From: Hemibagrus wyckioides
Taxonomy: Eukaryota; Chordata; Actinopteri; Siluriformes; Bagridae
Assembly (NCBI RefSeq): GCF_019097595.1
Contig: NC_080734.1
Location: 14,493,392-14,557,391, forward strand
DNA: 64,000 bases
Direction of reading: 5' to 3'
Position numbers and translations under genes: made by a program. Below the pieces are notes generated by a model. The model was not told the DNA's origin. It ran no database searches and saw only the letters and a program-made list of their open reading frames with translations. Positions 47,901-59,639 of the stretch are shown one piece after another; the first letter of the stretch is position 1; every line of letters starts with the position of its first letter.

Positions 47901-49401
47901 CAATCCTCATTCTGTCCAGTCAACCAGAACCTGGAGGAAGTGCTTGTCTAACCAGCTATCAGTCTAAATCATTAATCCTGTGTTAAATTAATTGACTTTA
48001 GCATTCTATTGTCTATCTTTTAACCCGTGTGGAATTGTTCCAGAGCACCACTTTTCCCAATTGATCTTTCCTTAGTGGATAAAGAGGTAGCTGGCTCATA
48101 TGTGCTGGCTGTCATAACTGAGAAAAGGAAAGGATGGGTGGAAGATGGTTTCGCCTGAGCAATTACCGAGAGAGGCCATTTATCATTTATATCACCTCCA
48201 TTTCCAATTACGACTGAGTAGTATTGAAACACTCTCGTTCTTCAATGATAAACAGTCAGAAATGAGCAACAACCAAGCTATCTCTCTCATCGCCTGCCTC
48301 GATGAATATTTATAACGCCGAATAGGGGATTTCCAGCATGCCTCTAGAAGGAAACATAGGAATCTCCTTCCTATTTTAAATGGAAAAGGTGATTAATGCT
48401 CTGCTGGTGTTTGTCTGCTTAGATAAGGAGTCATACTGAATGTGTGGTGGATTTTAGTTAGCATAGTAGAGGCTGCTCAGCCAATTAGTGAGTAACTTTT
48501 GGTGTTTAGATAATACTAGGGTGTCGTAGACAACATAATGCTGCCTTGCTGCTTACTGACACCTATTCAGTGCTAAGCAGCTGTTCATTAGTTCCACTAG
48601 ATTGAGATTTGTGCAAGGATTCTCTCTGTATGGGGCCCTAAAGAGAACAAAACAAACAAAAAATAGAGGACAAAATACACCAAAATATAAAATATGATGT
48701 CGGCATAAATATAATTCTTCAGACACATGGCAATAGCTATCACAAATCACCAGAAAAGGCTTTGGGGGGGAAAAGGTTTTCTGCTGCAGATGCAACACTT
48801 CTGATGTGGTCGCATTTTTGAGAGTGGATACGGGTCTAGTATTAGGAACAATTGCCAGGAGCTGTGAATTACTTTAATCGTCATGACAGTGCATCAAAAA
48901 GGAGTTTTTGATCAGGAGGAGCTTCCCTTCTTTACAGGAGCGCAAAAACAGTTTTTTTTCCCCTCCAGCTTTCAGTTTCCTTTTGAAGTAATGATATCTT
49001 AGAGCAAGGGAATCTAATGTGAATATGACCAGTATAACATGTTTCACCAAAGAGGACATCTAAAATACTGAACATCAGTCAGACTACGGGCAGCAATGAA
49101 ACTCTGTTTTGATACACTGCATTCTGAAACTTACAGGTAATTCTGCATGAGAATGATGTATATAAGAAAAATAGTGAGAAATCTATTTAATATTTAGCAC
49201 AGTGAGACTAATTTGAATGAAATCAATGATAAGGATATGTAGCCCATTTTGATCTAATTAACTAATTAAAATGCTTATCAGATGCTTATAAAGCTGATTA
49301 AAAATGCGTATCAGATGATGTTTATCAGATCAACAGATTTTGAATGAATCTTTGGCTATTATTGTTGTTCCTAAATTATCTGCAGGAAAACCGAGAAACT
49401 G

Positions 49402-49456
<55 letters not shown>

Positions 49457-50082
49457 TTTAAGCATCATTATTGCAAAGCCCAGAGGCACATAAACTACTG
49501 CGACACTTCATTGTGTTACTGAGTTATGAAATAAAGTTTGGGATGAACCGGTGCCATTTTTTTTTCTTCTTTGAATTCAATGTCAGAGCTCTGAGCATCA
49601 GCCAATATCCAATAATGATACAATATTCCATGCAAATCACTTTAATCTCTGCAATGTCTGTTGCCAAGTTATGCAAAATAGACCTGATGGTGTTTTTTGT
49701 CCTGTTCTAACGTCAGAGACCTGTATCATCTGATCCAATCATATAGCAGAGGTTGTACTGGAAGGGTACACTTCTAATAAAAGTAGATTGCAAGTTATCT
49801 CTACAAACAGTGACTTTTGGAGGTGTGTATCCTATTAATTATCTGCTACAGATATCTGAGTAGATCATTAATAATACAATCTTAGAACACTACAGTAGCA
49901 GGCTTCCAATCCACCATTGTAAATATTTGAGATACAAGTTGTAATTCCTGTATGGACTATAATATGAAATCTCTTTTATATATTGTTTTATAGTTATATA
50001 AAATTGAAATTCACACCATTGTATGATGGGGAAATAAGACCATAAGCCTTTGTCTATAGCTGAATTTAAACACCAACTATAT

Positions 50083-50145
<63 letters not shown>

Positions 50146-53100
50146 CCTTTCCAGAGCTTTCTTAATACTAAGACCACATTATTAGAAAGAATTATTGTCA
50201 ATATGCAGCATCAGTCAGCCTTAAATAAGCACTTAGATGATGCTGTTGTAAGGAATTTGGGCCACAGAGAGCAAATAAAAACAACCCACACAAAATATTG
50301 ACTATGTGTTCTAACAGTGGCCTGACCCTAAACAACCAAATAAATCAAATTAAGATCCAATCTTATACACCGTCTGGATATCAACTTGTGGTCTCCATTT
50401 CCTCCATGGACATTAGCTAGCTTCATTACATATTGAGTTAAGATAATGAACTTAGAATGTCTTCCATACTTGTCTACACTATAGCTATATAATATTATAA
50501 ATGACTTAAAAAAGAAAGTGATTTAGGTTGCTACTTCTTCTTCAACTACTGAAAGAAATAACCCTGCTTTTGCGATTCGCATAGGAAAAGCTGTTGATAA
50601 TGCAGTCTGCTGTATGGCTCAACTGAGATCAAGTCATTAGAGAAGTGATGTGTTGAATATAAAGTTCATTGCACTGAATGTCAGAAAGCTGATCAGAAAC
50701 TGCAGCAGAAATAGACTCCTGCGGTCACGCATGATGTCTTCATCTATAATTAAACAGGAGAAGGAAATAGAGAGTGAGGGTAGGAGGATTCTCTCACACT
50801 TGTAGCCAATTTTTTTACTTCAGTATACTTCTTAACAAAATAGATTTTTTGTAAATAAAAGATTTCTGTCATGGACATGGCAGTATATGTGATTATGGTA
50901 TGTGATTTTCTTTAGTGGATCACTAAAGCATTCTCTAGTGTGAAAAGGGTCTAGCAAATGTGTTTCTTCTTTCTGCAAGATCTTTGAATGATTCACATTA
51001 GATTCAGGCTGGGTTGTGTTAAAGCATACCCAATTTGCAACTTACTTGAACATGATACTTAATAAGGCTTTCTAATTAATTTTGTATCACTCTATTTTAA
51101 TTAGTTCGTTTTAAAATGCACTTGAGTAAGCAGAGCAGATTTAGACTTGAATGTATGCAATGATCGATAGAGAGCCCTTAATTCAGTTATGAAGGGCTTG
51201 GTAATTAGCTGATAAGTTGAATCAATTGTGCTGGAGAAGGAAGAAAAAAAATGAGATTGTGCAGGCCCCCATGACTGAGATGTAAAGCAGAGGTCTCATG
51301 GGCCTGCATACAAAATACACACACATCCAAAATGTAAAGCAACTTGCTACACACAGTTACTATTAATGAGAAGGTTTAATTACAGCATCTATGATTAATC
51401 AGCTCACACCCTTTACAAATATGGAATATTTATTTAAAAGCACAGACACTAATCACAACACAGATCTAAAGGCACAGTTTTAAGTACCTTGGTTTGAGCT
51501 GTTAGAAGGGAAGCGGTCTGATTTCTTGAGGGTTTTGAAGTGGACACGCTTGCTGGCCTGACTTTCCCCATACAGGCCGATAGACTGGACCTGGACTATG
51601 TAGTCCGTCTCCTCCTCCAGGTCCCAAAGCACACAGGCTCTGCTGGTGGTGTTTACCTCCCGGATGAACCGCTGCATGTGGCCATCCTGCTTCTGAAACC
51701 GCAGTAAACACAGTGGGCTTTAATTACTGCTTTCTTTACTCTGCTTTAATATTATAGTTTAAATATATGCACACAATGCCTTTGTATGCTTTAACTTTAA
51801 GATTTCCCTTCACTGAAAATAAGAGGCCCAAACCCAGACATGCTCCAAAATGCAATGGAAGAACTCATGTGTCCTGCACAAAGACCTGACCTCAATCCCA
51901 CTGAACACCCTTGGAATGAACTGAAACATCAATATTCCAATGTTGGCTACTTGATCAGTGTGATATCTGCATCCTATAAATTGCCACTTGGTTTTCTTAA
52001 ATAGACAGTTAGACTTTTGTGCATCTTTCTTCTTTAGAGTGGGTGGGCATTACAGTAATATCGTTCTGCAGCCTCACAGCTCAATTACATGAAGCAAAGA
52101 CAGGATGGAAGAATCCCAAAACATCTGCATTGCTGAAAGTGAATTGAAGGTGATTGTTTTGTTTGTTTTAATTTTTTAGGAAATCAGTTCAATCTGGCAA
52201 AATAGTGACCTTGACATTAGCATTACATTAGCTTTCTACAGGTCAGTTTGTTTGGACAGGAGTATTAAAGAGAAGGATCAACCTCACTAATGATTTTAAT
52301 CCAGAATGGACACAAGGTTCTAAAGCCACATTCTAAATCCTAGTGGAAAGACCTCTCTGAAGAGTGGCAAAGAGGAGACCAACTCCAGATTATGGGATAT
52401 GCAAGAAGCACATAAGGGTGTAATGGGTGGAAAGGTTTGGAAAAGTTTCAGATTTGACAGAAAATGTTCCTACATGCAACAGTACTACACGTGAAGTGAA
52501 AACCAACTCATTATATTTCTATATAATCCCACTATGTTTATCAAAGTAATATTTGATGGAAATATGGCACCTTGTATATATACATTCTGTCCCTCCTGTG
52601 AAGGTTGCTTGACCTGTATACAGCAAGTGTTTCTGTTTAAAAATGGTAAACTCTTTGAACTACTTTACATAATACTTGTTCTCTGATGTTATGCACTAAA
52701 TCACCTAAAGGCCAAATGAGAAAATGAGCTCAACAGCTTATGTTGAAAACCAAAATAATATAATTAAAATCTTGCGGTGTGTTCACTCCTGTCACCGAGT
52801 ATGTGTCTCGATGGTTGCAAGTCATGGTCTTTAAGCATTAATTGTTAATGAATAGAGAAACATGATTATTGTTTTTGTTTGTAATGCTTCATTTATATCT
52901 TAATTTACTCCCGAGGTAAATTTAATCTTTGAACCGATGTAAGGATAATGTAATTGACGGCAGAATGCAGAGTTAGTGCAGTTTTAAATGGGATTTAAGT
53001 CTACAGTTAAGTTTAAAGGCTGTTAGTAAAACCACACATTGAAGGCATTTCCTGCTTTAGTATGTTTTAACTTTTTTTTTTTTTTTACTTTTATTTAAAA

Positions 53101-54510
53101 GAAAACCTTGAAGAAATGTGAAGATCAACTTCAACTGGGCTATTATATTCAGAAAGATTTCTGAATACTTTTATTCAAATACTTTTACCCAGCAACTCGG
53201 CTGCTGTTTTTGGAAATACATTTTCAGCTTAATGGATGTCTAGGCACTCCGAAATATGTTGAAGAGCCTAACAAGTACAATGAGGCTTTTTCAGTTAAGT
53301 GGCACATTTTAGCTGAATGCCTTACATTTACGGGTACAGTAGCGATCCGCGAAGCTCAGTAAAAGAGCAAAAACCATCAGTTTGAGCTCACTGTCTCTCG
53401 GCACTGAGTAGATTGATGGAGGTACTTCATTAATGAATAAAACTATCCAAAAAGCCAATTTGCAAAGCTATTACCAGTTTTGTTACATAATGTGGCAAGT
53501 TACTTCATACAACATGAGATTGGTTAGCTGCAGAATGCATTTGCCAGTAAAAAGGATTTCAGTAAATCATGCAGGTGTGTAATCACAGGGTATTCTTCAA
53601 AAGATGTAGGGATTTGTAATGAAAAAGCAATGTTAAGTCATATTCATAGTATTTAATACTGGTATAATTATTATATGAACTGTCACATAAGCTGAATAGA
53701 TCTGTTTAGTAAAAAAGAAAGCAAATGATTGCATTCGGCATCCTGACAAGTGCCACTTAGATTTCTTTTATGGACAGTTTGATATTTGGGCATTTTTCTT
53801 CTTTTAAGAGGGGGTGGCCATACGCATGAGAGAGCTGCCAATATTGCAGTAATATCGTACTGCAGCCTCATAGACCAATTATGTGAAGCTCAGACAGCTC
53901 AGATGTACTGCTTTGCTGTAACTGCACCAAAACTTTGAAGTACTCTTTCGAATTACGAGGTACAGCATCATGTTACTGACACACTGGTTAAATTAACCAG
54001 CTCTGTTTACACATGTTTTTGCAATAGAAAATGTGATCATTTATAATTCAGAAGTTCACACTGGCAAGCTAGTAAATTTCTATATATGGTTTATAACTGG
54101 TTTCTGGATGACAATGTCCCTTTGCTTAAAGCAAGATTTATTAAGACATGGTTTGCCAAGGTTGGGTGGAAGACAGAGCCTTGGCCTCAACAAGCACATC
54201 CAATTGTAATGGTCATGTTTTCACTGTGTAGATAATTAGTATTATCTTGAACAAATGAGCAAGTGAGCCTCTATTCCATGGCCATGATCAGCAAATTATA
54301 GAATGACATCATTATTATTTAAGAATGTTCCAAGAAAACTTGGAAGTCAGAGATTGTTGGCATAAAAATTCTGGTCATGTCATACAGTATTTACCTGCTG
54401 TAGGACTGAGAAGCCAATAATGATGTCCCCCTCTGGAACCTCCCAGGTCACTGTGGCTGAATCAGCCCTCAGATTCATGACAGACACGTTGACTGGAGCG
54501 GGTGGGCGGT
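39251..54510 (-). CDS. fndc4: FNDC4/FNDC5-family membrane protein, five exons, signal-peptide exon missing
   Basis: Proposed join on the - strand: 54510-54395, 51692-51488, 47671-47582, 41342-41209, 39292-39251 (587 nt plus one base from the missing exon gives 196 codons including stop). It codes for one fibronectin III domain (visible residues 1 to about 95), a stalk, a membrane span (about 126-145, IIIVVVLLMW...ALFC) and a cytoplasmic tail containing CRQYDIIKDND. Known relatives are type I proteins whose ectodomain is shed: FNDC5 as irisin, FNDC4 as an anti-inflammatory factor. DRPPAPVNVSV, VHFKTLKKSDR, PSNSSNQG and TVEGLD are FNDC4-like. The tail STPEH..GGLLRSKF is closer to FNDC5. N-glycosylation sequons are at N8 and N53. 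I favour fndc4; a fish fndc5 copy is the alternative. Confidence 0.85.
39293..41208 (-). other. fndc4-like last intron
   Basis: 1.9 kb, mostly unique AT-rich sequence. A CT repeat of about 24 units occupies 40220-40267. Two tandem TTAGGG-like units lie at 41184-41198. No further exon seen. Confidence 0.7.
40220..40267. repeat. CT microsatellite
   Basis: About 23 uninterrupted CT units inside an fndc4-like intron. Confidence 0.95.
41209..41342 (-). CDS. fndc4: fndc4-like exon (end of membrane span and cytoplasmic tail)
   Basis: Codes for AVIALFCRQYDIIKDNDNSN, then SKEKVKPLSERSTPEHHSG and GLLRSK. FCRQYDIIKDN is nearly invariant in FNDC4 and FNDC5. The acceptor is cctcttag and the donor is AAG|gtgagg. 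Phases are 1 in and 0 out. If the donor is not used, translation ends four codons later (V-R-E-P-stop), giving a possible short tail. Confidence 0.93.
41735..42162 (+). repeat. SINE with GT repeat and GAAT tail
   Basis: The head GGCACAGTGGCACAGAAGGT and the body TCTGGAGTTTGCATGTTATC, TTGGTGCCTCTAAATGG fit the common SINE. A GT repeat expanded inside it at 41897-41942, and the GAAT tail (42106-42162, about 14 units) is the SINE 3' end. Confidence 0.75.
42240..45167. repeat. 2.9-kb ATAGT-type pentanucleotide array
   Basis: About 585 five-base units, ATAGT and variants GTAGT, ACAGT, ACAAT, ACTGT, ACGGT. The block GTAGTACAATACAGTACAGT recurs roughly every 50 bp (about 58 ACAAT units by eye), giving higher-order order. 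The - strand reads ACTAT units, which contain no stop in any of three frames, producing artefact open frames of 911, 930 and 994 codons made of Tyr, Thr, Leu, Ile, Val, Cys and His. Not protein-coding. Confidence 0.97.
45168..46038 (+). mobile_element. hAT transposon, non-autonomous, with 8-bp target duplication
   Basis: Begins TAGGGCTGTCAAA and ends TTGACAGCCCTA, giving an 11-bp inverted terminus TAGGGCTGTCA. The 8 bp TATAATAT is found on both sides (45160-45167 and 46039-46046). Subterminal sequence is rich in TTAATCGCGATTAA-type palindromes. It retains a transposase N-terminal relic but no catalytic domain. Confidence 0.92.
45390..45515 (+). pseudogene. BED-zinc-finger relic of a hAT transposase
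   Basis: Reads VNYHHSTSSLKYQLMVKHTA then DAESS, resembling the C-terminal half of a BED finger (HxSTSSLxxHLxxKH) in fish hAT and ZBED proteins. After a one-base frame change it gives RQTTLDSF, a phrase common after such fingers. The paired cysteines are not evident. Confidence 0.5.
46047..46375. repeat. Degenerate edge of the ATAGT array
   Basis: The array continues after the hAT element with more variants (GGATTGTGTAGTATTG, GGCATAGTACAG). 46145-46285 is a second copy of the sequence that flanks the hAT element, without the element. Confidence 0.9.
46775..47000 (-). mobile_element. Tc1-type left-end relic
   Basis: In reverse it follows the same family as 32738: CTGGCCATTCTCCTCTGATC, CTGCAGTTTTTGACATCCT, and TTGGCTGATGTGGC near the terminus. 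No clear terminal repeat. Confidence 0.6.
47211..47352. repeat. Diverged minisatellite
   Basis: Six or so loose copies of GGTTACAGTAATACTAATA at about 22-30 bp spacing, just inside the intron. Confidence 0.55.
47582..47671 (-). CDS. fndc4: fndc4-like exon (stalk and start of membrane span)
   Basis: Codes for DDPTVEGLDKSRNLQTGEM then IIIVVVLLMWA. LQTGE before the membrane segment is shared by FNDC4 and, as LRTGE, FNDC5. The acceptor is atttatag and the donor is GCAG|gtatga. Phases are 1 in and 1 out. The membrane span continues in the next exon. Confidence 0.93.
49407..49459. repeat. TA repeat followed by poly-T
   Basis: About 16 TA units then 20 T. Confidence 0.9.
50085..50140. repeat. TA microsatellite
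   Basis: About 28 TA units. Confidence 0.95.
51488..51692 (-). CDS. fndc4: fndc4-like exon (FNIII, second half, and stalk)
   Basis: Codes for KQDGHMQRFIREVNTTSRAC, then VLWDLEEETDYIVQVQSIG, LYGESQASKRVHFKTLKKSD and RFPSNSSNQ. The REVNTT sequon, LWDLEE.TDYIVQVQSI core and SDRxPSNSS stalk are family hallmarks. The acceptor is ggtttcag and the donor is CAAG|gtactt. Phases are 0 in and 1 out. Confidence 0.94.
51825..51950 (+). mobile_element. Tc1-type fragment
   Basis: CCTGCACAAAGACCTGACCT, CAATCCCACTGAACACC and TGGAATGAACTG match the C-terminal transposase region (RPDLNPTEHPWNEL-like, including the catalytic Glu) of the family at 18342. Confidence 0.65.
51966..52105 (+). repeat. Unnamed repeat, copy 1
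   Basis: Shares GCATCCT, TTGCCACTT, CAGTAATATCGT, CTGCAGCCTCA and ATGAAGC in order with 53738-53900. Confidence 0.6.
53738..53900 (+). repeat. Unnamed repeat, copy 2
   Basis: Direct-orientation partner of 51966-52105, about 25 bp longer around CATACGCATGAGAGAGCTGC. Confidence 0.6.
54105..54210 (+). mobile_element. Tc1-type fragment
   Basis: GACAATGTCCCTTTGCTTAA and AAGACATGGTTTGCCAAGGT correspond to the DNAPxxKA...TWFAK region around the second catalytic Asp of the non-autonomous family's relic. Confidence 0.6.
54395..54510 (-). CDS. fndc4: fndc4-like exon (FNIII, first half)
   Basis: Codes for DRPPAPVNVSVMNLRADSA then TVTWEVPEGDIIIGFSVLQQ. The acceptor is tttgtag and the donor is CAG|gtaaat. 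Incoming phase 1 (G|AC = Asp) means a signal-peptide exon must precede it at higher coordinates. DRPPxPVNV at the start of the mature protein matches mammalian FNDC4. Confidence 0.92.
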
Positions 54511-54801
54511 CTACAAAACAAGGAGGTTAGCACTCTATTCATCTGACCACTCCATTGAATTCAAATGAATTCCATTTTCATCCTTAAGGCTGACTGAAAT
54601 ATAAAACACAGCATAAAAAAGCTCTACAGCTCTGAAAAGCCATGCCCCTCATTTCATTCAGTAATTGCTCAATCTATTATTAAGGGTCTTCAACTCTGAG
54701 CTGCACACATTCATCTGCAGAAGAGCTGAGTGCTGGATATTGGCTCTTACTTATGAAAGCTTTGTAAAAATGATCACAGATTTAAAGGCTCGGAATGACT
54801 T

Positions 54802-54806
<5 letters not shown>

Positions 54807-54864
<58 letters not shown>
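54807..54864. repeat. TA microsatellite
   Basis: About 29 TA units. Confidence 0.95.
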
Positions 54865-54867
<3 letters not shown>

Positions 54868-55775
54868 ATATCTGAGCTCAGTGGATGATTCAGCTTTAAC
54901 CTTGAACTAAGACTTCTTTAATTACATGCTATATTGTCTTTAAAAAAAATATATTGTAAGAAAGAAGCACGTAATTGAATAAAAGGTTTGCATATAAGAA
55001 ACAGTAGCTTGCCATCACACGTATATATGAGGGCCGCTGATTTAAGGATTTGATGAAGATTAAATGTTCTTCAGTCTATTGAAAATACAAGGACATTCCA
55101 GGGTGCTGGAAATTGAAATTCTGGCTTTTCTCCCTTTCATATTCTTATGCTGACTTATTTCCTGTAAAAATGGGACAAAATATGATGGCTTTATTTTTAT
55201 AGAGTTTCTAGCAGAAATCAAATCAGGGAGGAATCACCAGCAGTTAAATACTATACATTAAAGTAAAAGACAAAAAGCGAAAGAAAGAAAGTCAATGAAG
55301 TTAACTGAATTCCACTGAAGCGTTTGGTGTTCAAAGCTGATTAGTAGATTTATAACAGTTATTGTAGAACTTCACTTTTAAAGATAATATTGAAAATGAA
55401 AGACTTATTTTAACCATAAATAATAGATTTTTCTTTAAATAATGTTATGCTCAGATTAACATACTCTCTCATCAGACAGTTCGAGCAATCAGAATTAAAG
55501 GCAGAAATTTCTTTATCAATAGTAAAATAGAAAATATCACTATTTGCATGTCACCAGAATGTCATTAGCACTAATTGGATAAATCAGATCTCTCAGACAA
55601 TCTATAGATTTACAATATTTTCTTTGTATCCATATATTCTGCAAAGTTTCTGGATTTTTTCTTTGCCATGAACACTGTCCAATCAGGCATGGCTGCTTTG
55701 AAACATAAAACATTGCCAATTTTATCCCAATATATCATGTATACATGTGTTGCTCAATTATTTGTAGAGTGATTA

Positions 55776-55838
<63 letters not shown>
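55776..55838. repeat. AAT trinucleotide microsatellite
   Basis: About 20 AAT units. A shorter ATT tract follows at 56043-56067 and a GT repeat at 56216-56234. Confidence 0.95.
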
Positions 55839-55839
<1 letters not shown>

Positions 55840-56036
55840 GTGAGATGGCAATAGCCAGTACCAAAGCTAAAAAAATACTGTAATTATTAATGTATATATT
55901 TTATTATGGGACTCTGCTGTTTCTTTTAATATTTGGAATTTTTTAAGATATTTTATAAAACACATTTAACAAACACATTTTTAAAAACTGTGTTAGAGTA
56001 AATCTACGGCTGTATTCAGAGTTGCCAACTTGAGTT

Positions 56037-56067
<31 letters not shown>

Positions 56068-57502
56068 ATTATAACTTGAGGTAAAACATTATTCTTTCTG
56101 CAGAAAGAGATTCAGAGTCTGGTTACACTGTGGGTTGCTTTAGAGAAATAAAAAATGTTTTTTGTTGTTTAAAGCGATCAGAAATTCTATAAAACCTCAT
56201 TCTAGACTAGATCTTGTGTGTGTGTGTGTGTGTGCTTTATAAGTAGCATAGTGTGTATGCAGATTCTGCTCAGTTGGAAGCGAAGCTACATTTTCAGGTC
56301 TTGCACATCACCCTTAATTTCTTCAGTCGTGTTATGGTGTTTTATATAAAAGTCACGGTAATGTAAAAAGCAGAACCTTAAAAAGCATCAACCTAAACGT
56401 GTGAATGTGTTCGTCAGTGACATTGTCGTTGTTAGATGTTTCCTTTCTCCTTTTTTTCCTTTTACATTTTTTCCCCCTCTCAGCTTATTCAAAGTGTTCA
56501 CGCTTTAGAATACATAGAAAAAAAGAAAAACATTTCATGTAATCCAGTACACATATGCTAAAATCTAAGCTAAAAATCTATTTAAGGCCCGTCACTGCTT
56601 ACCCAACTATGGTTGAGCAGAAAAATGAATACGATTCATGAGAAATACTCGCTCCAATACTGCACTGCATTCTGTGATTGAGTTTGATTGAATTCTGGAC
56701 TCTGTATCCTGTGCAGTGATTCCTGTTTTCTCTTTATTTCCAGCGTCGCAGCTGGGTGCTCTGTCATGATTTAGCAGGCAATTGACAAGCTAATTAGTCT
56801 CACAAAAGGCAAACTCCTAGGCAAGGGAGCACATAGTGACAGATTCAATTTTAGGAAGCACGCCTCTAATACTGAAGCGAGAAAATAGAAAGCAGGTGAA
56901 CACAGAGAAGGCTTTTGAGCCGAGCGTTTTAGCACTGGAATTTTTCATCAGTTTCCCCAAGCGCCGCGCTAATTGGCTTGTGTGGATGACTGAAACATGA
57001 GTTACCTTCTGCTTCTTTGCCCAGTCCTGATGTGCTTGTGTCAACACAGGCAAGCGCTTAATTGAATTATGTAACAGCTTTATATAACAGCCAGTGTTTT
57101 GTCCATGTGTTTTAGTGAAATTTTCCTTTTGAAGTTGAAGTCATTTTTAGGCGTGCAAGTCACACCACAAAGTGAAGTCAAGGGGTAAAAAGAGCAGAAG
57201 AGAATATTTTACCTTTAACTGTGATCCCAATTAGCCAGTTTTATTATTTATTACTTTTTTTTTTGTAAATCAGATGCTTTGTGATTTTGTTCTGCTTTGC
57301 ATCTTTTGGTGTCATATCCAGGTCAAGATCACCCATCACTGGTCAATAATAATACCATGGGAGGACAGGAGAATGACAGTAAATATTATATTGTCAATAT
57401 TTCTTTCCAGTCCATAAATATACACTGAGAACATGTTCAGTTAGACAGGATTATCTGTAACCGGTCAATAAAATGCTATTTCCAGAAAGTATTTATGAAT
57501 TA

Positions 57503-58017
<515 letters not shown>

Positions 58018-58244
58018 CAATGTTATGCCAGATCAGAGTAGAATCCCTTGTATGTGAATACCTCTTACGCCACAACCTCAGACACACTTTTACTGCCTTC
58101 ACGATAACAGAGCTGCCAACATCACTAACCACAAAATCCAAGCTAACAGCATGTAACAAGGTTGTGAGACATCTTGTAATCAAAATAAGCATCTTGACAA
58201 CCTTCAAGCACAGAGTGCCCAAAGAACTGGCACAGTAGCAGACA

Positions 58245-58350
58245 ACAGTAAGTGACATGAGTGTTATGCGCCATGGAAATTGAACCCAATATTCAGAAAT
58301 GAAAGCGGAAAGTGCTCTTACACACTGAGCCACCAGGCAGAGTTAACAGA
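58245..58350 (-). repeat. tRNA-like SINE head
   Basis: On the - strand it reads GCCTGGTGGCTCAGTGTGTAA as A box and ATTGGGTTCAATTTCC as B box. The open frame across it is not a gene. Confidence 0.55.
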
Positions 58351-58384
58351 TGGTGTGGCAGGAACCCCGCAAAACTAGAGAAGT

Positions 58385-58500
58385 TAGTGAACAGACAGAA
58401 TTATGTAGGAGAGAATGAGAGAGAAGTCTACTGCTGGGATCGAACCCAAAACCTCTAGGGCAGAAGCAAGTACGCTACTGAGTAAGCCATGGGGGAGGAT
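58385..58500 (-). repeat. tRNA-like SINE head, second copy
   Basis: On the - strand it has CATGGCTTACTCAGTAGCG and GGGTTCGATCCCAGCAG, which are A- and B-box-like. It lies in the same orientation about 150 bp from the previous copy. Confidence 0.6.
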
Positions 58501-59177
58501 CAAGGAGCTGTGCACTGAAAAGGTTAGGCAAAGAAGATGAGAACTAACTAGAAGCAACTGCGGGAAAAGCATGATAAATCACAAGAGAAGGCGAACATAA
58601 AGGCAAGGCAAAAAGTAAACAAGAGAGGGCAAAATATAAGTGAGAGGGAGAAACAGACTGGCAGCTATTCAATCCACCAAATGATCTCAACTCTGGAAAG
58701 AACTGTAAATAGAGATGTTTTTTTTTTCTTAACAAAGACCTCTGCAAGTACAGAACCAGAGAAAATACCATTTACTAGCCTCGGCATCCGAGAGTTTCAC
58801 CCGCATGCTTAAATAAGAGTATTCCCAGCAGCAACCAGTTGTAATAAAGGCCAAATTGAAAGATGAATGCTGTTGTTCTCGCGGGACTAACATTACATAG
58901 AGAGAAACATTACATAGAGAGAAATATAATTACCATAAAAATTAATCTTAGTATGTTGACAAATCTTAGTATGTTGACATTTTTTTATCACCACGCAACA
59001 AAAAGGCAAAATTCTGGTGCTTAGCAATATTTTTTAAGAACACTTTCACCTACTTGGCTCTACTGATTCACAAGATGTGTATGAGGATCATGAAATCACA
59101 AGATCAAAGTTCACTTAGATAAGGGTGTCCAAAGTCTGGGTCCAGGGCCAAATGCAGTGCCTATGGACCGAAAACTG

Positions 59178-59460
59178 GACAGATGTAGAGAAGTTAATTA
59201 GGCAGATATTAACTGGTAAAGATGTTAATTAGGCAGATGTTAAGTGGGACAGATGTTAATTAGGCAGGTGTTAACTGTGACAGATGTTAATTGGGATACA
59301 TATTAACTAGACAGATGTTAATTGGGATACATGTTAACTAGTAGCATGTGAATGTTGTCAACTAGTAGGATGTCAACAGACAGATGTTATCTAGACAGAT
59401 GTTAATAAGGCAGGTGTTAATTGTGGCAGATGTTAACTAGGCAGATTACTAGGTAACTAG
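59178..59460. repeat. Diverged minisatellite
   Basis: About a dozen copies of a 19-22 bp unit close to GACAGATGTTAATTAGGCA, varying at several positions (AACTGGGA, AACTAGTA). Confidence 0.8.
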
Positions 59461-59608
59461 CCTGCTGCATCTTTATAAGGCTGTATGATAGACAACTCTT
59501 TCACCAATTTTGTGTTTAGTTTGACTGCTGCTGTAGTTTTCAAGAGTCTCATATACTGACAGAGTAACAGCTCTAAGATCTTTACACAAAAACAAATAAT
59601 TATTCTAT

Positions 59609-59610
<2 letters not shown>

Positions 59611-59638
<28 letters not shown>
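59611..59638. repeat. CA microsatellite
   Basis: About 14 CA units. Confidence 0.9.

Positions 59639-59639
<1 letters not shown>

Larger units (their letters stand above)
47672..51487 (-). other. fndc4-like intron
   Basis: 3.8 kb of mostly unassigned AT-rich sequence, with TA arrays at 49407-49439 (followed by poly-T) and 50085-50140. No exon or clear transposon seen. Confidence 0.65.
51693..54394 (-). other. fndc4-like intron between the two FNIII exons
   Basis: 2.7 kb with two Tc1 fragments and a pair of related 140-160 bp segments (51966-52105 and 53738-53900). The middle, 52110-53730, is unassigned. Confidence 0.65.
54511..57502. other. 5' side of the fndc4-like gene, no exon recognised
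   Basis: The signal-peptide exon should be here or beyond the window, but I found no convincing Met-plus-hydrophobic stretch with a phase 1 donor on the - strand. Contains TA, AAT and ATT arrays and a GT repeat. Confidence 0.55.

Noticed and set aside
59178..59460. CRISPR-like array
   Set aside because: Units are contiguous, varied and without spacers, and the genome is a vertebrate one; it is a minisatellite.
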